Positions 34,231 through 43,836 of a stretch of 64,000 nt of DNA are shown here, piece by piece. A model generated the notes under the pieces. It searched no databases and had not been told where the DNA came from. It worked only from the letters and a program-made list of their open reading frames with translations. Where the stretch lies: assembly GCA_913061265.1 (NCBI GenBank), contig CAJXVS010000003.1, forward strand, positions 124,001 through 188,000, written 5' to 3'. The position numbers were made by a program, and so were the translations under genes. The stretch's first letter is position 1, and each line of letters begins with the position of its first letter. Source of the stretch: an uncultured Halobacteriovorax sp. GTDB lineage: Bacteria > Bdellovibrionota > Bacteriovoracia > Bacteriovoracales > Bacteriovoracaceae.

Positions 34231-35242
34231 TTAACTTATCCTTCATGCTCTCAAGCAGTCTTTCTAATTCACTAATCTCTACAGACTGATATTTTATTTT
34301 TCCGACTTTTTCCACGAGGACAAATTCTACGACGGAACTTGAAATCATCTTCTTATCTTTCTTAACATAATCAATTATCTTTTCAGTTGGAAAAGTCTTT
34401 TTATACCAAGGCACTGGCTTTTCATGAATTCCTAATTTCTTAGCATATTTTTTTAGCTGATCAAGAAACTCACCCTCTTGGAATACTTCTAAAGCAAGAG
34501 CTATTCCCCAAAATACGGCTTCCCCATGAGGAAGTGAATAGATCTTCTCAAGGGCATGACCCAAAGTATGCCCAAGGTTCAGGCTTTTTCTTAAACCTGC
34601 TTCTTTAAAGTCTTTCTCAGTTAAGTTTAACTTAAAATCCGCGCACTCAAAGATGATTTCATTCAGATCAAACTTCTTTGCTAGAAGTGACTTACTAATC
34701 CTTTCATCTAAGAAAGCATATTTAATCAATTCTCCGTAGCCATTAACCAATTCGTCTTCTGGAAGAGAATCAACAAAGTCCACGTTCAACCAAACATTCT
34801 GAGGTTTATGAAAGGCCCCAATTAAGTTCTTTCCAGCTTTTGAGTTAATAGCCGTTTTCCCACCAATGGAAGCATCTATCATAGAAAGTAAGGTGGTTGG
34901 GATAATAGACCAATCAATCCCTCTTAAGAGTGAAGCCGCTATATAACCCGCAAAATCAGAAAGGCTCCCGCCTCCAAAGGCCACAATATGGCATTTTCTA
35001 TGAACCCCTTTATCAAGAAGAAATTCAGAACAAGAAGCGAACTCCTCAAAGGTCTTAACATCTTCACCTGAAGGATTAGTTCTTAAGATAATTCTTTTAT
35101 CTTTAATCTGATCAAGAGGCAGCTTCTCTTTATAAAGCTCCCATACTTTTTGATCAGCTAAGATAATAAGGGTATCTGTTTCTAAAGATTCTATCTCGCT
35201 AAGGATCTTTTCAAAATTGGCTTTAATTATTTTAGTTTTCAT
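34214..35242 (-). CDS. aroB: 3-dehydroquinate synthase
   Basis: 342 residues. NAD- and Zn-dependent second enzyme of the shikimate pathway. GGGSLSDFAGYIAASLLRGIDWSIIPTTLLSMIDASIGGKTAIN is the diagnostic cofactor/active-site block; NLGHTLGHALE supplies metal-binding His, with a second HGEAV motif and catalytic Lys-rich KKDKKM loop near the end. Four bases overlap aroC and 17 overlap aroA, so the three are translated as one operon. Confidence 0.93.
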   Translation of the reverse strand: MKTKIIKANFEKILSEIESLETDTLIILADQKVWELYKEKLPLDQIKDKRIILRTNPSGEDVKTFEEFASCSEFLLDKGVHRKCHIVAFGGGSLSDFAGYIAASLLRGIDWSIIPTTLLSMIDASIGGKTAINSKAGKNLIGAFHKPQNVWLNVDFVDSLPEDELVNGYGELIKYAFLDERISKSLLAKKFDLNEIIFECADFKLNLTEKDFKEAGLRKSLNLGHTLGHALEKIYSLPHGEAVFWGIALALEVFQEGEFLDQLKKYAKKLGIHEKPVPWYKKTFPTEKIIDYVKKDKKMISSSVVEFVLVEKVGKIKYQSVEISELERLLESMKDKLSDFTL

Positions 35243-36231
35243 AAGTTTGAATAAGCTCTCTGTCTTAAGTAATGATCCGCAAGGACTAGTTTTACCATTC
35301 CTTCAATAACCGGAATGGCTCGGGGAATGATACAAGGATCATGCCTTCCTTCCGTGGCCTTTTCACCAATAGTCGAAGTAGGTTTAAAGGTGACTTTTAA
35401 AGTAATCCTGTCTCCATTAGAGATACCGCCTTCGATCCCTCCAAAGTTTTCAGTATTAGCAGAAACAAACGATCCATCATGATCGGCCATCTCTTCTCCA
35501 AGCCCAAAGCTAAAGGAGAAACAGGCACCAATTGAAATCAAAGCTTTCGCCAGGTCGGCCTTTAATTTATCAAAAGCTGGTTCGCCTAAACCAACAGGGC
35601 AATGATCAATAGCAATTCTCACAGAACCACCACGAGACTCACCAGAGCCTTTGAGCCCAACGAGGTATTTTTCTATTTCATCAGTTTTACTAGTATCAGG
35701 AAATGAATAAGCTCCAAAGTCTGCATCAAGGTTTGGAATCTCCTTATACTCAAAGGGTCCAACCTTACTAATCCAGGCCCTAACTTTTACTTTTTTGAGA
35801 ATAAGCCCAGCAAAGTAGCCGCCAATAACTCTTGCTACTGTCTCTCTACCACTTGCACGACCACCACCTCGGTGATCTCTTATTCCGTACTTTGCTTGAG
35901 TCGTCTTATCAGCATGACCCGGGCGATAATTATCTTTCAACTTATCGTAATCCCCGCTTCTTTGATTTGTATTTCTAACGATAACAGCAATTGGGGTCCC
36001 TAAAGTTTTTCCCTCGAAGACACCACTTAGAATCTCAGCTTGATCTGCTTCGACCCGCGCTGTTGCTCCTTTTAGTTTACCTGGAGCTCTTCTATCCAAA
36101 TCCTTTTGTAATCCCTCAAGAGTAAAATCTACTCCAGGCGGCATTCCATCGATAACGACTCCAATAGCCGCTCCATGAGATTCACCGAAAGATGAGATTG
36201 AGAGCATTTTACCGAAAGAATTTCCTCGCAT
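35239..36231 (-). CDS. aroC: Chorismate synthase
   Basis: 330 residues; FMN-dependent final enzyme of the shikimate pathway. SFGESHGAAIGVVIDGMPPG at the N-terminus, DHRGGGRASGRETVARVIGG in the middle and EGRHDPCIIPRAIPVIEGM near the C-terminus are all family signatures, including the two catalytic His regions (GESHG and the RHDPC). First gene of the aroCBA operon. Diverges from the zinc-ribbon gene at 36333 across a 101-base gap. Confidence 0.94.
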   Translation of the reverse strand: MRGNSFGKMLSISSFGESHGAAIGVVIDGMPPGVDFTLEGLQKDLDRRAPGKLKGATARVEADQAEILSGVFEGKTLGTPIAVIVRNTNQRSGDYDKLKDNYRPGHADKTTQAKYGIRDHRGGGRASGRETVARVIGGYFAGLILKKVKVRAWISKVGPFEYKEIPNLDADFGAYSFPDTSKTDEIEKYLVGLKGSGESRGGSVRIAIDHCPVGLGEPAFDKLKADLAKALISIGACFSFSFGLGEEMADHDGSFVSANTENFGGIEGGISNGDRITLKVTFKPTSTIGEKATEGRHDPCIIPRAIPVIEGMVKLVLADHYLRQRAYSNL

Positions 36232-36332
36232 TGGACACCACTTAATTACTTAGTTATACCTAGGTTATTATACTCCTTTTTCTGTCCTCGGCAGACTTTT
36301 GTAGTTTATATAATTCATCGGAATTAGCGCGC

Positions 36333-37055
36333 ATGGCCATCGAAGATTTTAAACATTTAATAGAAGCTCAATCTCTTGAAAAAACTATTAAAGAGCATCT
36401 TGATGGTATTTCTGAACAAGTTAATCGTGTACTCCATATCGAAAAACAAAGGGAAATTTTTTCTAAAGAGACAAACCTGCTTTCCTCTGAGTTAAAAGAG
36501 AAAATGACCTTAGTTGCAGGATTAGAAAATGACTTGGCCTCGGCAGAATCAAAGCTAGAGAAAACTAACGAACATATTCCTTTAGCTAGAAATGAAAATG
36601 AGGCCAATGCTTTGCAGACTGAGGTTGATACTCTGACTCCTAAGATTGAACTTCTTCAAAATCAAATATTAGAAATCTTAGAAGAAACTGAAGTTCTAGA
36701 AGAGGCCATAAAAGAGAAAGAAGAGTTTCTTGCTGGTAGTGCTAAATCACTTGAGTTGATCAGTAACGAAGCAGATAAAGAAAAGTTAGCCCATCAATCT
36801 AAGATTGACTCTCTTGAGCAAAGAGTAAGCTCTCTGTTAGAGCAGGCTGATGAGAATCACAGAATGGCCTATCTACTTTCGTGTAAAACGCATAAATTCA
36901 ACCATCCACTTTGTTTTGTTTCGACTGGTTCTTGTAGTGTCTGCAGGTACACTTTAAATCAAATGCAGGCCAACGATATTGAAAAGGGCTTTGCTACCGA
37001 ATCATGCCCCGGTTGCGGAAGACTCTTGACTCCTCTTAGTGCCAAAACCCTTTAG
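36333..37055 (+). CDS. CdsZ-like coiled-coil protein with C-terminal zinc ribbon
   Basis: 240 residues: about 175 residues of long antiparallel coiled coil (heptads such as LLSSELKEKMTLVAGLENDLASAESKLEKTNE) then a zinc ribbon with two CxxC knuckles (CSVC and CPGC). Same architecture as Chlamydia CT398/CdsZ and the bacterial C4-type zinc-ribbon family (zf-RING_7), tied to type III secretion or sigma-54 in chlamydiae and of unknown role elsewhere. 54 bases at its 3' end overlap the convergent RND gene. Confidence 0.85.
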   Translation: MAIEDFKHLIEAQSLEKTIKEHLDGISEQVNRVLHIEKQREIFSKETNLLSSELKEKMTLVAGLENDLASAESKLEKTNEHIPLARNENEANALQTEVDTLTPKIELLQNQILEILEETEVLEEAIKEKEEFLAGSAKSLELISNEADKEKLAHQSKIDSLEQRVSSLLEQADENHRMAYLLSCKTHKFNHPLCFVSTGSCSVCRYTLNQMQANDIEKGFATESCPGCGRLLTPLSAKTL

Positions 37056-40000
37056 TTTTTTTCTACCAAACCAACTGATTATCTTTTGATAAACTAAGAA
37101 GTTGCTTGGAATAAAGACAAGTGTGATAACAGAAGCAAAAAGAAGTCCCCATGCAAAAGCTAAGGCCATTGGTTTTAAAAAAGGATCCCCACCAGGCATA
37201 TGGGCGATAGGAAGGAGGCCTGCGACAGTCGTAACAGTTGTTAAAACAACCGGTCTAAATCTTGAGACAGAAGCCTCTAAAATAGATGTTACTAAGTCCT
37301 TCTGTTCCTCTCTTACTTTTTGATTAATAAATGAAACTAGTACAATAGAATCATTTACCACAACCCCAATAAGTGCGACGACTCCCATAAGCGCCATAAA
37401 TCCTAATGATTGATTGAAGATAAGAAAGGTATAGATAACGCCAATCATGCCCAAAGGAATGGCCATCATAACCACAAAAGGCTGACCAAGACTTCCAAAC
37501 ATCATCACCAAGATAAAGAAGATCGCGAACATGGCGATAGCAAAGGACTTTAGAAGCCCTGCCATAGACTCTTCCGTATTTTTATTCTCTCCACCATAAT
37601 TGGCCTTAATATCAGGATAGTCTTTCATTATAGGAGGGAGAACCGTTTTCATTTGTTTTACAAGCTCTCTCGGTGAAGTAACTTCTTTATTGATCTCCCC
37701 TGAGACTGAAAAGATTCTTTTTCTATCGAGCCTTCTAATAATAAAGGCTCCAGGATTCGACTCAAAACTTACCACTTTGGAAAGAGGAATCCTGCGTCCT
37801 TGATTATTGATTATATGCAGAAGGTTTAAGGTCTCCTTCTTTGATTTTGCTTCATCATTTAAAACTAATTTAATATCAACATCTTCTTCTGACTTTCTAA
37901 TTTCTGTTATTGTATCTGCAGCGAAACCTTGTCTTAATTCAATGGCAATCTGTGAAGTTGAAAGACCTAGTCTCTTAGCCTCTACTTCGTTTACTTTAAC
38001 AATAATTTGATCATTTCCTTCTTCAAAATCTATTTCCGTTGTCGTGACACCTTTTTGTTTTATAAGCAGTTCGCGCACCTTCTTTGATACCTCTTTAAGC
38101 CTTGGAATAGACTCTCCAAGAAGTTCGATATCAATAGGTTTTCCACTTGGTGGTCCGCCCTTTTGCTTAGCGGTGATGACTGTATAATCAGTAGAAACCA
38201 CAGCTTTTGCTTTTTTTGCAAGTAGAGATAAGAGTTCATCAGTAGAGCGCTCTCTCTCATTTGGAGGAGTCAAATAAAGAACAATAGAACCGTAATGATT
38301 TCCTGTTTTAGAGTTTTGGTTCGCTCCTATTAATCGACCTACTTCGGTACTAAATTGAAGGAGTTCATCTTTACGCATCTCTTTAGTAACAACATCTTCA
38401 AGTTGCTTCATAGCCTCATCTGTTTTATTCAGAGGATCCCCTACTCTTCCTTTAAGTTGCAAATAAACCGTTCGTACATCGTCACCGGGAAAAAGTTCAA
38501 ACCGCATAGTTTTTGCAACTCCCGCAGTGAAAATAAGGAGAAACGCAAAAAAGATAATTGTGACAAAAGGCATCTTTCCTTTCCATCCCTTTAAAAAAAA
38601 GAGAAGCCACTTAGAATATAGATCCGTAAGTGTGTCGTACCAACGGCGTTTTTTTTCAGTTACTTTAACTCGGCAAAATTCAGCTAAATGACTTGGTAAA
38701 ATAAAAAAGCATTCAAACCATGAAGCAATGAGGCAGATTATAACGACTGCTGGAACAGGCCATAAGAACTTCCCCATAATACCGCCCATAAAGAAAAGGG
38801 CCCCGAAAGCTACCATTGTGGTTAAGATAGTTGCGGTGACAGGCTTAATAGTTTCCATTGCTGCTTTCGTGGCGGCCTCTTTAGGATCTTCGCCATTCTC
38901 TAATCTTTGATAAAACTGCTCAGCCACAATAATTGAATCATCCACCAGCATTCCGAGGACCAGAATTAAAGCAAACATCGAGATAAGGTTTATCGTCACC
39001 CCCATAAGGGACATCACAATAAAGGCAACCATAAAAGCAATAGGCGCACCTAACGAAGTAACAATAGACGTTGATAAGTTTAAGAAAAGTAAAAGGCAGA
39101 AAAAGACAAGGACTAGCCCCATGACGCCACTATCAGTCAGAATACTTAATCTTCTTTTTACAAAATAGGAGTAATCATCAGCGTATTTAAATTGTACATT
39201 GCTGTACTTTTCATTCTTAAAAAATTTCTCTACTTTCTCTTTAAGGATCTTTGTCGAAGTGATGGCATCTGCGGAGCCTTTTACTTTAATATCTAGAAAA
39301 ATCGCCCGTTCGCCATTGGAGCGCAGAAGAATCGTATTTTTTTCAGGGGCAATCTTTACTTCCGAGACATCTGAGACAACAACATTTTGCCCTGAACTAT
39401 TTGAGCTAATGACTACCTTTTCAATATCAGAGGCTTGCTCGAATTCTCCGACTGTTCGGATAAAGATATCACCCTCTTCAGTTTCAATTTTACCAGCTGA
39501 GAGGTTTAGATTTCTCTGACGAATCGAGCGACTTATTTCACCAAGCGTGACGTCATAACTGTTCAACCTCTCGGGAGAAACTTCAACTCTGATTTCGTCA
39601 GGCCTATAACCTTTTAAGTTGATAAAAGAAATATCTTTTATCTCTCTTTCAAGTTCGTCTCTTAACTCTTTAGACGTAAACCTTAAATCGTCATAGTTTT
39701 CAGATGTAAGAACAACCTTTATGATTCCACGATTCTTATTATTGGCCGATGTAACAATGGGAGTTTTTGAATCTTCTGGTAAATCTTCGGTTCCATCTAC
39801 GGCAGTTTTAATATCTTCTACAACTTCTTTTAGATCATAATCTGGATCTACTTCCATAAACATAATGGAAGCCCCTTCCGCTGAGAGCCCATTTAATGTC
39901 TTTATACCTTCCACTTCTTTAATCTTTCTTTCTACTGGAATTGTAATTAACTTTTCAACATCTTCTGATGAAGACCCTGGGTAATTAACCCTAACCACAA

Positions 40001-40136
40001 CGACATCAAAGTCCACTTGTGGAAATGTCTCCTTCTGTAGTCCATAAACAGTTATTGCGCCAACAACTATGATCATCACCGTAAGAAGGTTAACGAGAAC
40101 AGAGTTTTTGATAAAGAAAGAGATGAGATTTTTCAT
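37002..40136 (-). CDS. RND-family efflux transporter
   Basis: 1044 residues, standard AcrB/MdtC/CzcA size, twelve helices with two large periplasmic loops. MKNLISFFIKNSVLVNLLTVM start, FPQVDFDVVVVRVNYPGSSSEDVE, proton-relay pair in TM4 (GMLVDDSIIVAEQ) and TM10 (GVVVNDSIVLV), and the GGIMGKFLWP/ALTIVTT-type conserved turns. It is most similar to the heavy-metal/multidrug HAE-1 class by eye. Overlaps the TolC-like gene by four bases (ATGA). No periplasmic adaptor (MFP) gene is adjacent, which is unusual. Confidence 0.9.
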   Translation of the reverse strand: MKNLISFFIKNSVLVNLLTVMIIVVGAITVYGLQKETFPQVDFDVVVVRVNYPGSSSEDVEKLITIPVERKIKEVEGIKTLNGLSAEGASIMFMEVDPDYDLKEVVEDIKTAVDGTEDLPEDSKTPIVTSANNKNRGIIKVVLTSENYDDLRFTSKELRDELEREIKDISFINLKGYRPDEIRVEVSPERLNSYDVTLGEISRSIRQRNLNLSAGKIETEEGDIFIRTVGEFEQASDIEKVVISSNSSGQNVVVSDVSEVKIAPEKNTILLRSNGERAIFLDIKVKGSADAITSTKILKEKVEKFFKNEKYSNVQFKYADDYSYFVKRRLSILTDSGVMGLVLVFFCLLLFLNLSTSIVTSLGAPIAFMVAFIVMSLMGVTINLISMFALILVLGMLVDDSIIVAEQFYQRLENGEDPKEAATKAAMETIKPVTATILTTMVAFGALFFMGGIMGKFLWPVPAVVIICLIASWFECFFILPSHLAEFCRVKVTEKKRRWYDTLTDLYSKWLLFFLKGWKGKMPFVTIIFFAFLLIFTAGVAKTMRFELFPGDDVRTVYLQLKGRVGDPLNKTDEAMKQLEDVVTKEMRKDELLQFSTEVGRLIGANQNSKTGNHYGSIVLYLTPPNERERSTDELLSLLAKKAKAVVSTDYTVITAKQKGGPPSGKPIDIELLGESIPRLKEVSKKVRELLIKQKGVTTTEIDFEEGNDQIIVKVNEVEAKRLGLSTSQIAIELRQGFAADTITEIRKSEEDVDIKLVLNDEAKSKKETLNLLHIINNQGRRIPLSKVVSFESNPGAFIIRRLDRKRIFSVSGEINKEVTSPRELVKQMKTVLPPIMKDYPDIKANYGGENKNTEESMAGLLKSFAIAMFAIFFILVMMFGSLGQPFVVMMAIPLGMIGVIYTFLIFNQSLGFMALMGVVALIGVVVNDSIVLVSFINQKVREEQKDLVTSILEASVSRFRPVVLTTVTTVAGLLPIAHMPGGDPFLKPMALAFAWGLLFASVITLVFIPSNFLVYQKIISWFGRKKLKGFGTKRSQESSATGA

Positions 40137-41536
40137 TTTGTTAGATACTCTTCAAGGGTTCCATATAAACTGGCTAGGCGATAAACAAGGTTCTCTCGTT
40201 GCGCTAGGTATTGAATAAAGTTTCTTTCTGTATTGATCAAAGACTCTTCTGCGCGAATAACTTGGTCAAGATCAGCACGGCCTCTATTATAGAGTTTCGT
40301 CATTTCTTTAAGAGCACTCTTTGTTAGTTCTTTTCTCTGCTTTACTGAGACAAGATTTTTCTCTAATAACTCTAGTTGAGAAAGAAGAGATTCTTCTGTC
40401 TTTAAGAAATTAAGTTTTAACTTCTTAGTTTCCATCTCAGTCACTCGAAGGTCTATATTATTAAGAGCTCTTGAAACTTTTTGAGATTCACTCCCTATGC
40501 TCCAGATCACGTTCAGTGAAAGGATCGTTTCGTCTGAGTTTCGGCTACCTATAAGTGAGCCCTCATCTAAAGCAGTCGATTTCTGATTATCATAGTCGTT
40601 TGTATTATAAGTAATTCCTGCATTGATAGTAGGCCAAAAGCTATAATCCACTTGATCTTTAGAAGACCTCAAGGATCTAAGCTTACTTTCTAAAGATTGA
40701 ATTTCAAGGTTTCCAGTAGAAGTTCCAGCTGGGATTGATTTAAAATCTAATTCTTTTGAGTCAAAGGGATCTACTTCAATTCGAGTGACGTTTCTATGAA
40801 GAGCATTTGAAAGTGACTCTAGGCTTGATTTTCTCTGCATCTCTGCTGACTTTACCTGCTCTTCTGAAGAGAGGAGTTCAATACGGGCCTGAATAAGATC
40901 AACCTTTTCTTTCAGCCCATCTCTTACTCGTCTTCTAATAAGTTCTTTTCTTCGCTTTGCTCTATCACGAGCCGCTTCTTGAAGTTTTAATAATGAGAAG
41001 TTTAATTTTGCTTGAGAATAAGAAACAACAAATGAGTAAAGTGAAGACTGAAGAGCATTGTCGATTGCAGCTTTAGTCGAGTTATAATCTTCTTCTACTG
41101 AATCTAGTCCTCTATAGAAACTTCTTCCTAAGAAGTTAGCCCCTAAGTCCTGAGTATAAGAGAGTCCTTGTTGAAATCCATTTTTAGGGTTTGTTAGACT
41201 CGGAGAATTGTATTTAAGAAGTGAGTTATTAAGTGAGAATTCACCACCCCAGTTAAAATCCTTTCCAACAGATAATGAATGATTCGTAGTCGAAGTATCT
41301 CTTGTAGAGAAAGCACTAACAGTTTCTAAGTTATCTGTTTCTTTTGAACCTGAATAAGAAAGTGACCAAGTCTTTGAAGCCTTATAAGAAGAAATGCCCA
41401 AGAAGCTTGAGTCCGCTTTCGCTTTTGATTTAAGAACACTAGAGTTATTTTCTAAGTACTCCTGAGTCATCTTTTTTAAAGACGCATTTGAAGAAAAAGA
41501 AAAACATACTAAAGTTAAGAGACATAATATTTTCAC
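40133..41536 (-). CDS. TolC-family outer-membrane efflux protein
   Basis: 467 residues from a GTG at 41536, with GAGGG six bases upstream; this start exposes a normal signal peptide (MKILCLLTLVCFSFSSNAS), whereas the longer frame from 41572 adds 12 residues before it. Two OEP repeats: long helical coiled-coil segments (KLQEAARDRAKRRKELIRRRVRDGLKEKVD and the C-terminal SVKQRKELTKSALKEMTKLYNRGRADLDQV) and beta segments of an outer-membrane barrel. Translationally coupled to the RND gene, so it is the exit duct of that pump. Confidence 0.88.
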   Translation of the reverse strand: MKILCLLTLVCFSFSSNASLKKMTQEYLENNSSVLKSKAKADSSFLGISSYKASKTWSLSYSGSKETDNLETVSAFSTRDTSTTNHSLSVGKDFNWGGEFSLNNSLLKYNSPSLTNPKNGFQQGLSYTQDLGANFLGRSFYRGLDSVEEDYNSTKAAIDNALQSSLYSFVVSYSQAKLNFSLLKLQEAARDRAKRRKELIRRRVRDGLKEKVDLIQARIELLSSEEQVKSAEMQRKSSLESLSNALHRNVTRIEVDPFDSKELDFKSIPAGTSTGNLEIQSLESKLRSLRSSKDQVDYSFWPTINAGITYNTNDYDNQKSTALDEGSLIGSRNSDETILSLNVIWSIGSESQKVSRALNNIDLRVTEMETKKLKLNFLKTEESLLSQLELLEKNLVSVKQRKELTKSALKEMTKLYNRGRADLDQVIRAEESLINTERNFIQYLAQRENLVYRLASLYGTLEEYLTK

Positions 41537-41619
41537 TAATTTACCCTCGATCAAGTTCATACTATCTATCATTTAAAGAATTAATTGACTATCCATATAC
41601 TGTGCTGCATAAATCCCTT

Positions 41620-41933
41620 GAGAGAAAGGAAAGTTGTCGCCGGTCTAAGCTTTTTCGAAGGGTTAGACGGGAGGAAAGTCCGGGCACCATATAGCAATCT
41701 AGTGGGTAACGCCCATCCACCGTGAGGTGAGGACAAGTGCAACAGAAAGTATGTACGGTGACTTCGGTCACGCAGTAGTGAAACCAGGTAAACTCTAGAC
41801 GGTGCAAGCTCAAATAGGCCTACGTTTAGGACGGCTAGTCCAAGTAGGCGGGTAGAGTGCTCGAGCCAAGGGGTAACCTTTGGCCTAGATGAATGACAAC
41901 TCACGACAGGACCCGGCTTATCTCTTTTCTCTT
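41620..41933 (+). ncRNA. rnpB: RNase P RNA
   Basis: About 314 nucleotides. Conserved core elements in order: GTCGCCGGTC with P3 hairpin (GTCTAA ... TTAGAC), the GGAGGAAAGTCCGGGC block, GGGTAACGCCC, CAACAGAAAGTA, GTGAAACC with GGTAAACTCTAGACGG, CAAATAGGCC, TAGATGAATGACAACTC and the 3' ACAGGACCCGGCTTAT. P1 pairs GAGAGAAAGGA (from 41620) with TCTCTTTTCTCTT (to 41933). Catalytic RNA that matures tRNA 5' ends. Open frames on both strands here are shadows of its high GC core. Confidence 0.95.
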
Positions 41934-41934
41934 A

Positions 41935-41978
41935 AATTCGGGCCACTTCTCTTCGGAGGGGTGGCCTCCGAATTTTTT
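41935..41978 (+). terminator. Terminator of rnpB
   Basis: AATTCGG ... CCGAATT enclosing CCACTTCTC-TTCG-GAGgGGTGG, a long stem with a UUCG tetraloop (41935-41974) and TTTTTT to 41978. The tract touches the stop of the convergent downstream gene. Confidence 0.88.
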
Positions 41979-42636
41979 ATGACTTCTTATCAGTACAGTT
42001 TCTAGCTTTTTCTAATTGAATTTCGTGGTAGCGCTCTTTTTCTTTCTTCCACTTCTTTTTCATCTCCCGTGTAGGCTCATTATCCATTTGTTTAATTAGA
42101 CCATATAAACGTTTTAAATTAAGCGCCGTATCTTGAACGACCAATGTCCCATTCACTTTATTATCAATGATCCTGCCGTAGCGAGACATAAAAGGTCTAA
42201 GAGATCTTGTGACTACTGAGGAAATGTCGGGGTAGCGCATTTGATAGGACATCATATGATAATCAGTTGTATTAGGAAGAACCGGCTCATTTTCAAAGCT
42301 GCCATTCACCTGAGGTACTGGAGTGTAGCGCACATCTCTTGCGTTAATGATTCTATAAGTTTTTTTGTCTTCTAATAGGATTCTTGTATATCCATTTTCA
42401 TTAAGGATTTGTGAGTACAGAGAGTCTGCATTTTCAGCAGTAAATTCGACGCCCTCTGTACCTAAAACCTTTCCCTTGAGATGACCGGGGAAAATATACT
42501 GTCTATTGGTTAATTGGCTAACTGTTTCAGCACAGATCTCTAAAGTGCTGCATTTTGTTTTCAAGTTACCAGCATCAGCAGTGAGGACGAAAAAGCTAGG
42601 AATGATGACGGCAGTTACTAGAGCGATGATTCTCAT
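41977..42636 (-). CDS. Secreted protein with secretin N0/N1-like domains, no secretin pore domain
   Basis: 219 residues. Signal peptide (MRIIALVTAVIIPSFFVLTADA). The mature part follows the GspD N-domain pattern: CAETVSQLTNRQYIFPGHLKGKV, VEFTAENADSLYSQILNENGYTRILLEDKKTYRIINARDV, then YHMMSYQMRYPDISSVVTRSLRPFMSRYGRIIDNKVNGTLVVQDTALNLKRLYGLIKQMD. The secretin barrel that should follow is absent; a Lys/Glu-rich tail of about 30 residues ends it. A stand-alone partner of a secretin, for example a pilotin-like or assembly factor. Confidence 0.65.
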   Translation of the reverse strand: MRIIALVTAVIIPSFFVLTADAGNLKTKCSTLEICAETVSQLTNRQYIFPGHLKGKVLGTEGVEFTAENADSLYSQILNENGYTRILLEDKKTYRIINARDVRYTPVPQVNGSFENEPVLPNTTDYHMMSYQMRYPDISSVVTRSLRPFMSRYGRIIDNKVNGTLVVQDTALNLKRLYGLIKQMDNEPTREMKKKWKKEKERYHEIQLEKARNCTDKKS

Positions 42637-42742
42637 TAAACAAACTCCTTATTTAGTTGTTTGTTCTACAATGCCCGAGTCTTAGGTCAACTCATTCAGC
42701 TGCCTGCCACTTTACTGTCAATTTTAAGTAAACTGTCTTGAT

Positions 42743-43777
42743 TTAGGCTTTAGCGATGGTCTTAAGGGTAGCCGTTGAAAAGTTCTCCGTCTCAACATTG
42801 TTTTCAACAAAGCAATACTCAGCTTTATTTCCAACTAGTTTTTCGAATTCTTTCAGTTCAACTTCATAGATGTAATTTGTGATCTTATATTTGGTTATGC
42901 CTGTTTTAAATTTCTTAAGCCCCTTAAGATTTAACTCTCCTCCGAGCTTTGGGTATTGCTTCATTTTAGGATCACTAGTCTTTAAGACATAAGTAGGAAT
43001 CTCTAATTGACCAGCAAGCCATTGCTTTTTTGATTTCTTATAGGCCAAGATTTTCTTGCCTCTCTTAACGACAAACCTAACTAGTTCAAGATCAAAGCTT
43101 TCCTTTTTCTTTTCAATAACAACAGGAAATTTTTCAACTGCGCCCATTTGGTAGGCTTGGCAATTCTTTTTTAAAGGACAAAGGTTGCAGTCGGTTTTAT
43201 TCGCTTGGCAAAAGACTCTACCTAAATCCATCAATGCTTCGTTCACGGCCCTAGGACCGGATTTCTCTAAATGAGGAAAAACAAAACCACTTTTATAAAG
43301 CTCTTGAATCTTCTTCTGGAGCTTCAATCCCTTAGGTTCTTTAATCATATAGAGCCGACTAATAACTCTTTCTAAATTAGCATCTAATGCTAAGGCCGGC
43401 TTATTTCTACCGATCGCAATAAGAGCACTAGCAGTGTAGTCACCTATTCCATGAATCTCTTTTAGCTCTTCGTGTTTTGTTGGGACTCTTGAATTTCTTG
43501 CTGCAATATCAATGGCCGCAAGCCGCAAGTTTCTGGCTCTTCTATAATAGCCAAGACCTTTCCAGGCCATACAGATCTCTTCTTCAGTTGTTGCCGCAAG
43601 AGATTCAAAGTTAGGATAAGCTTCGATGAACCTATCAAAATGATTAACCACAGTTGAAACAGTCGTCTGCTGAAGCATAATCTCTGAGACTAACGTCTTA
43701 TAAAGAGTTCTAGATCTTCTCCAAGGAAGGTCTTTGTAATTTGAATTTGACCAAATAAGAAGGTGCTTAAGATCCAT
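42743..43777 (-). CDS. mutY: A/G-specific adenine DNA glycosylase
   Basis: 344 residues. Removes A mispaired with 8-oxoG. DLPWRRSRTLYKTLVSEIMLQQTTV is the MutY signature, GIGDYTASAL the HhH motif, ALDANLERVISR carries the catalytic Asp, and FCQANKTDCNLCPLKKNCQ the Cys6-2-5 [4Fe-4S] cluster. The C-terminal NUDIX-like 8-oxoG-recognition domain is present (about 220-344). The Glu of the catalytic pair lies in SEIMLQQ. No neighbour suggests an operon. Confidence 0.93.
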   Translation of the reverse strand: MDLKHLLIWSNSNYKDLPWRRSRTLYKTLVSEIMLQQTTVSTVVNHFDRFIEAYPNFESLAATTEEEICMAWKGLGYYRRARNLRLAAIDIAARNSRVPTKHEELKEIHGIGDYTASALIAIGRNKPALALDANLERVISRLYMIKEPKGLKLQKKIQELYKSGFVFPHLEKSGPRAVNEALMDLGRVFCQANKTDCNLCPLKKNCQAYQMGAVEKFPVVIEKKKESFDLELVRFVVKRGKKILAYKKSKKQWLAGQLEIPTYVLKTSDPKMKQYPKLGGELNLKGLKKFKTGITKYKITNYIYEVELKEFEKLVGNKAEYCFVENNVETENFSTATLKTIAKA

Positions 43778-43836
43778 CGGATGAAAGTAAGAAATTCGGC
43801 GGGTTATGGCCAGTAGAAGTTGGTCTTATGGATTAT

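Noticed and set aside
41581-41904. Minus-strand frames of 74 and 107 codons over rnpB
   Set aside because: They are antisense to the conserved RNase P RNA core, have no ribosome site, and are frequently mis-annotated as proteins in genomes.
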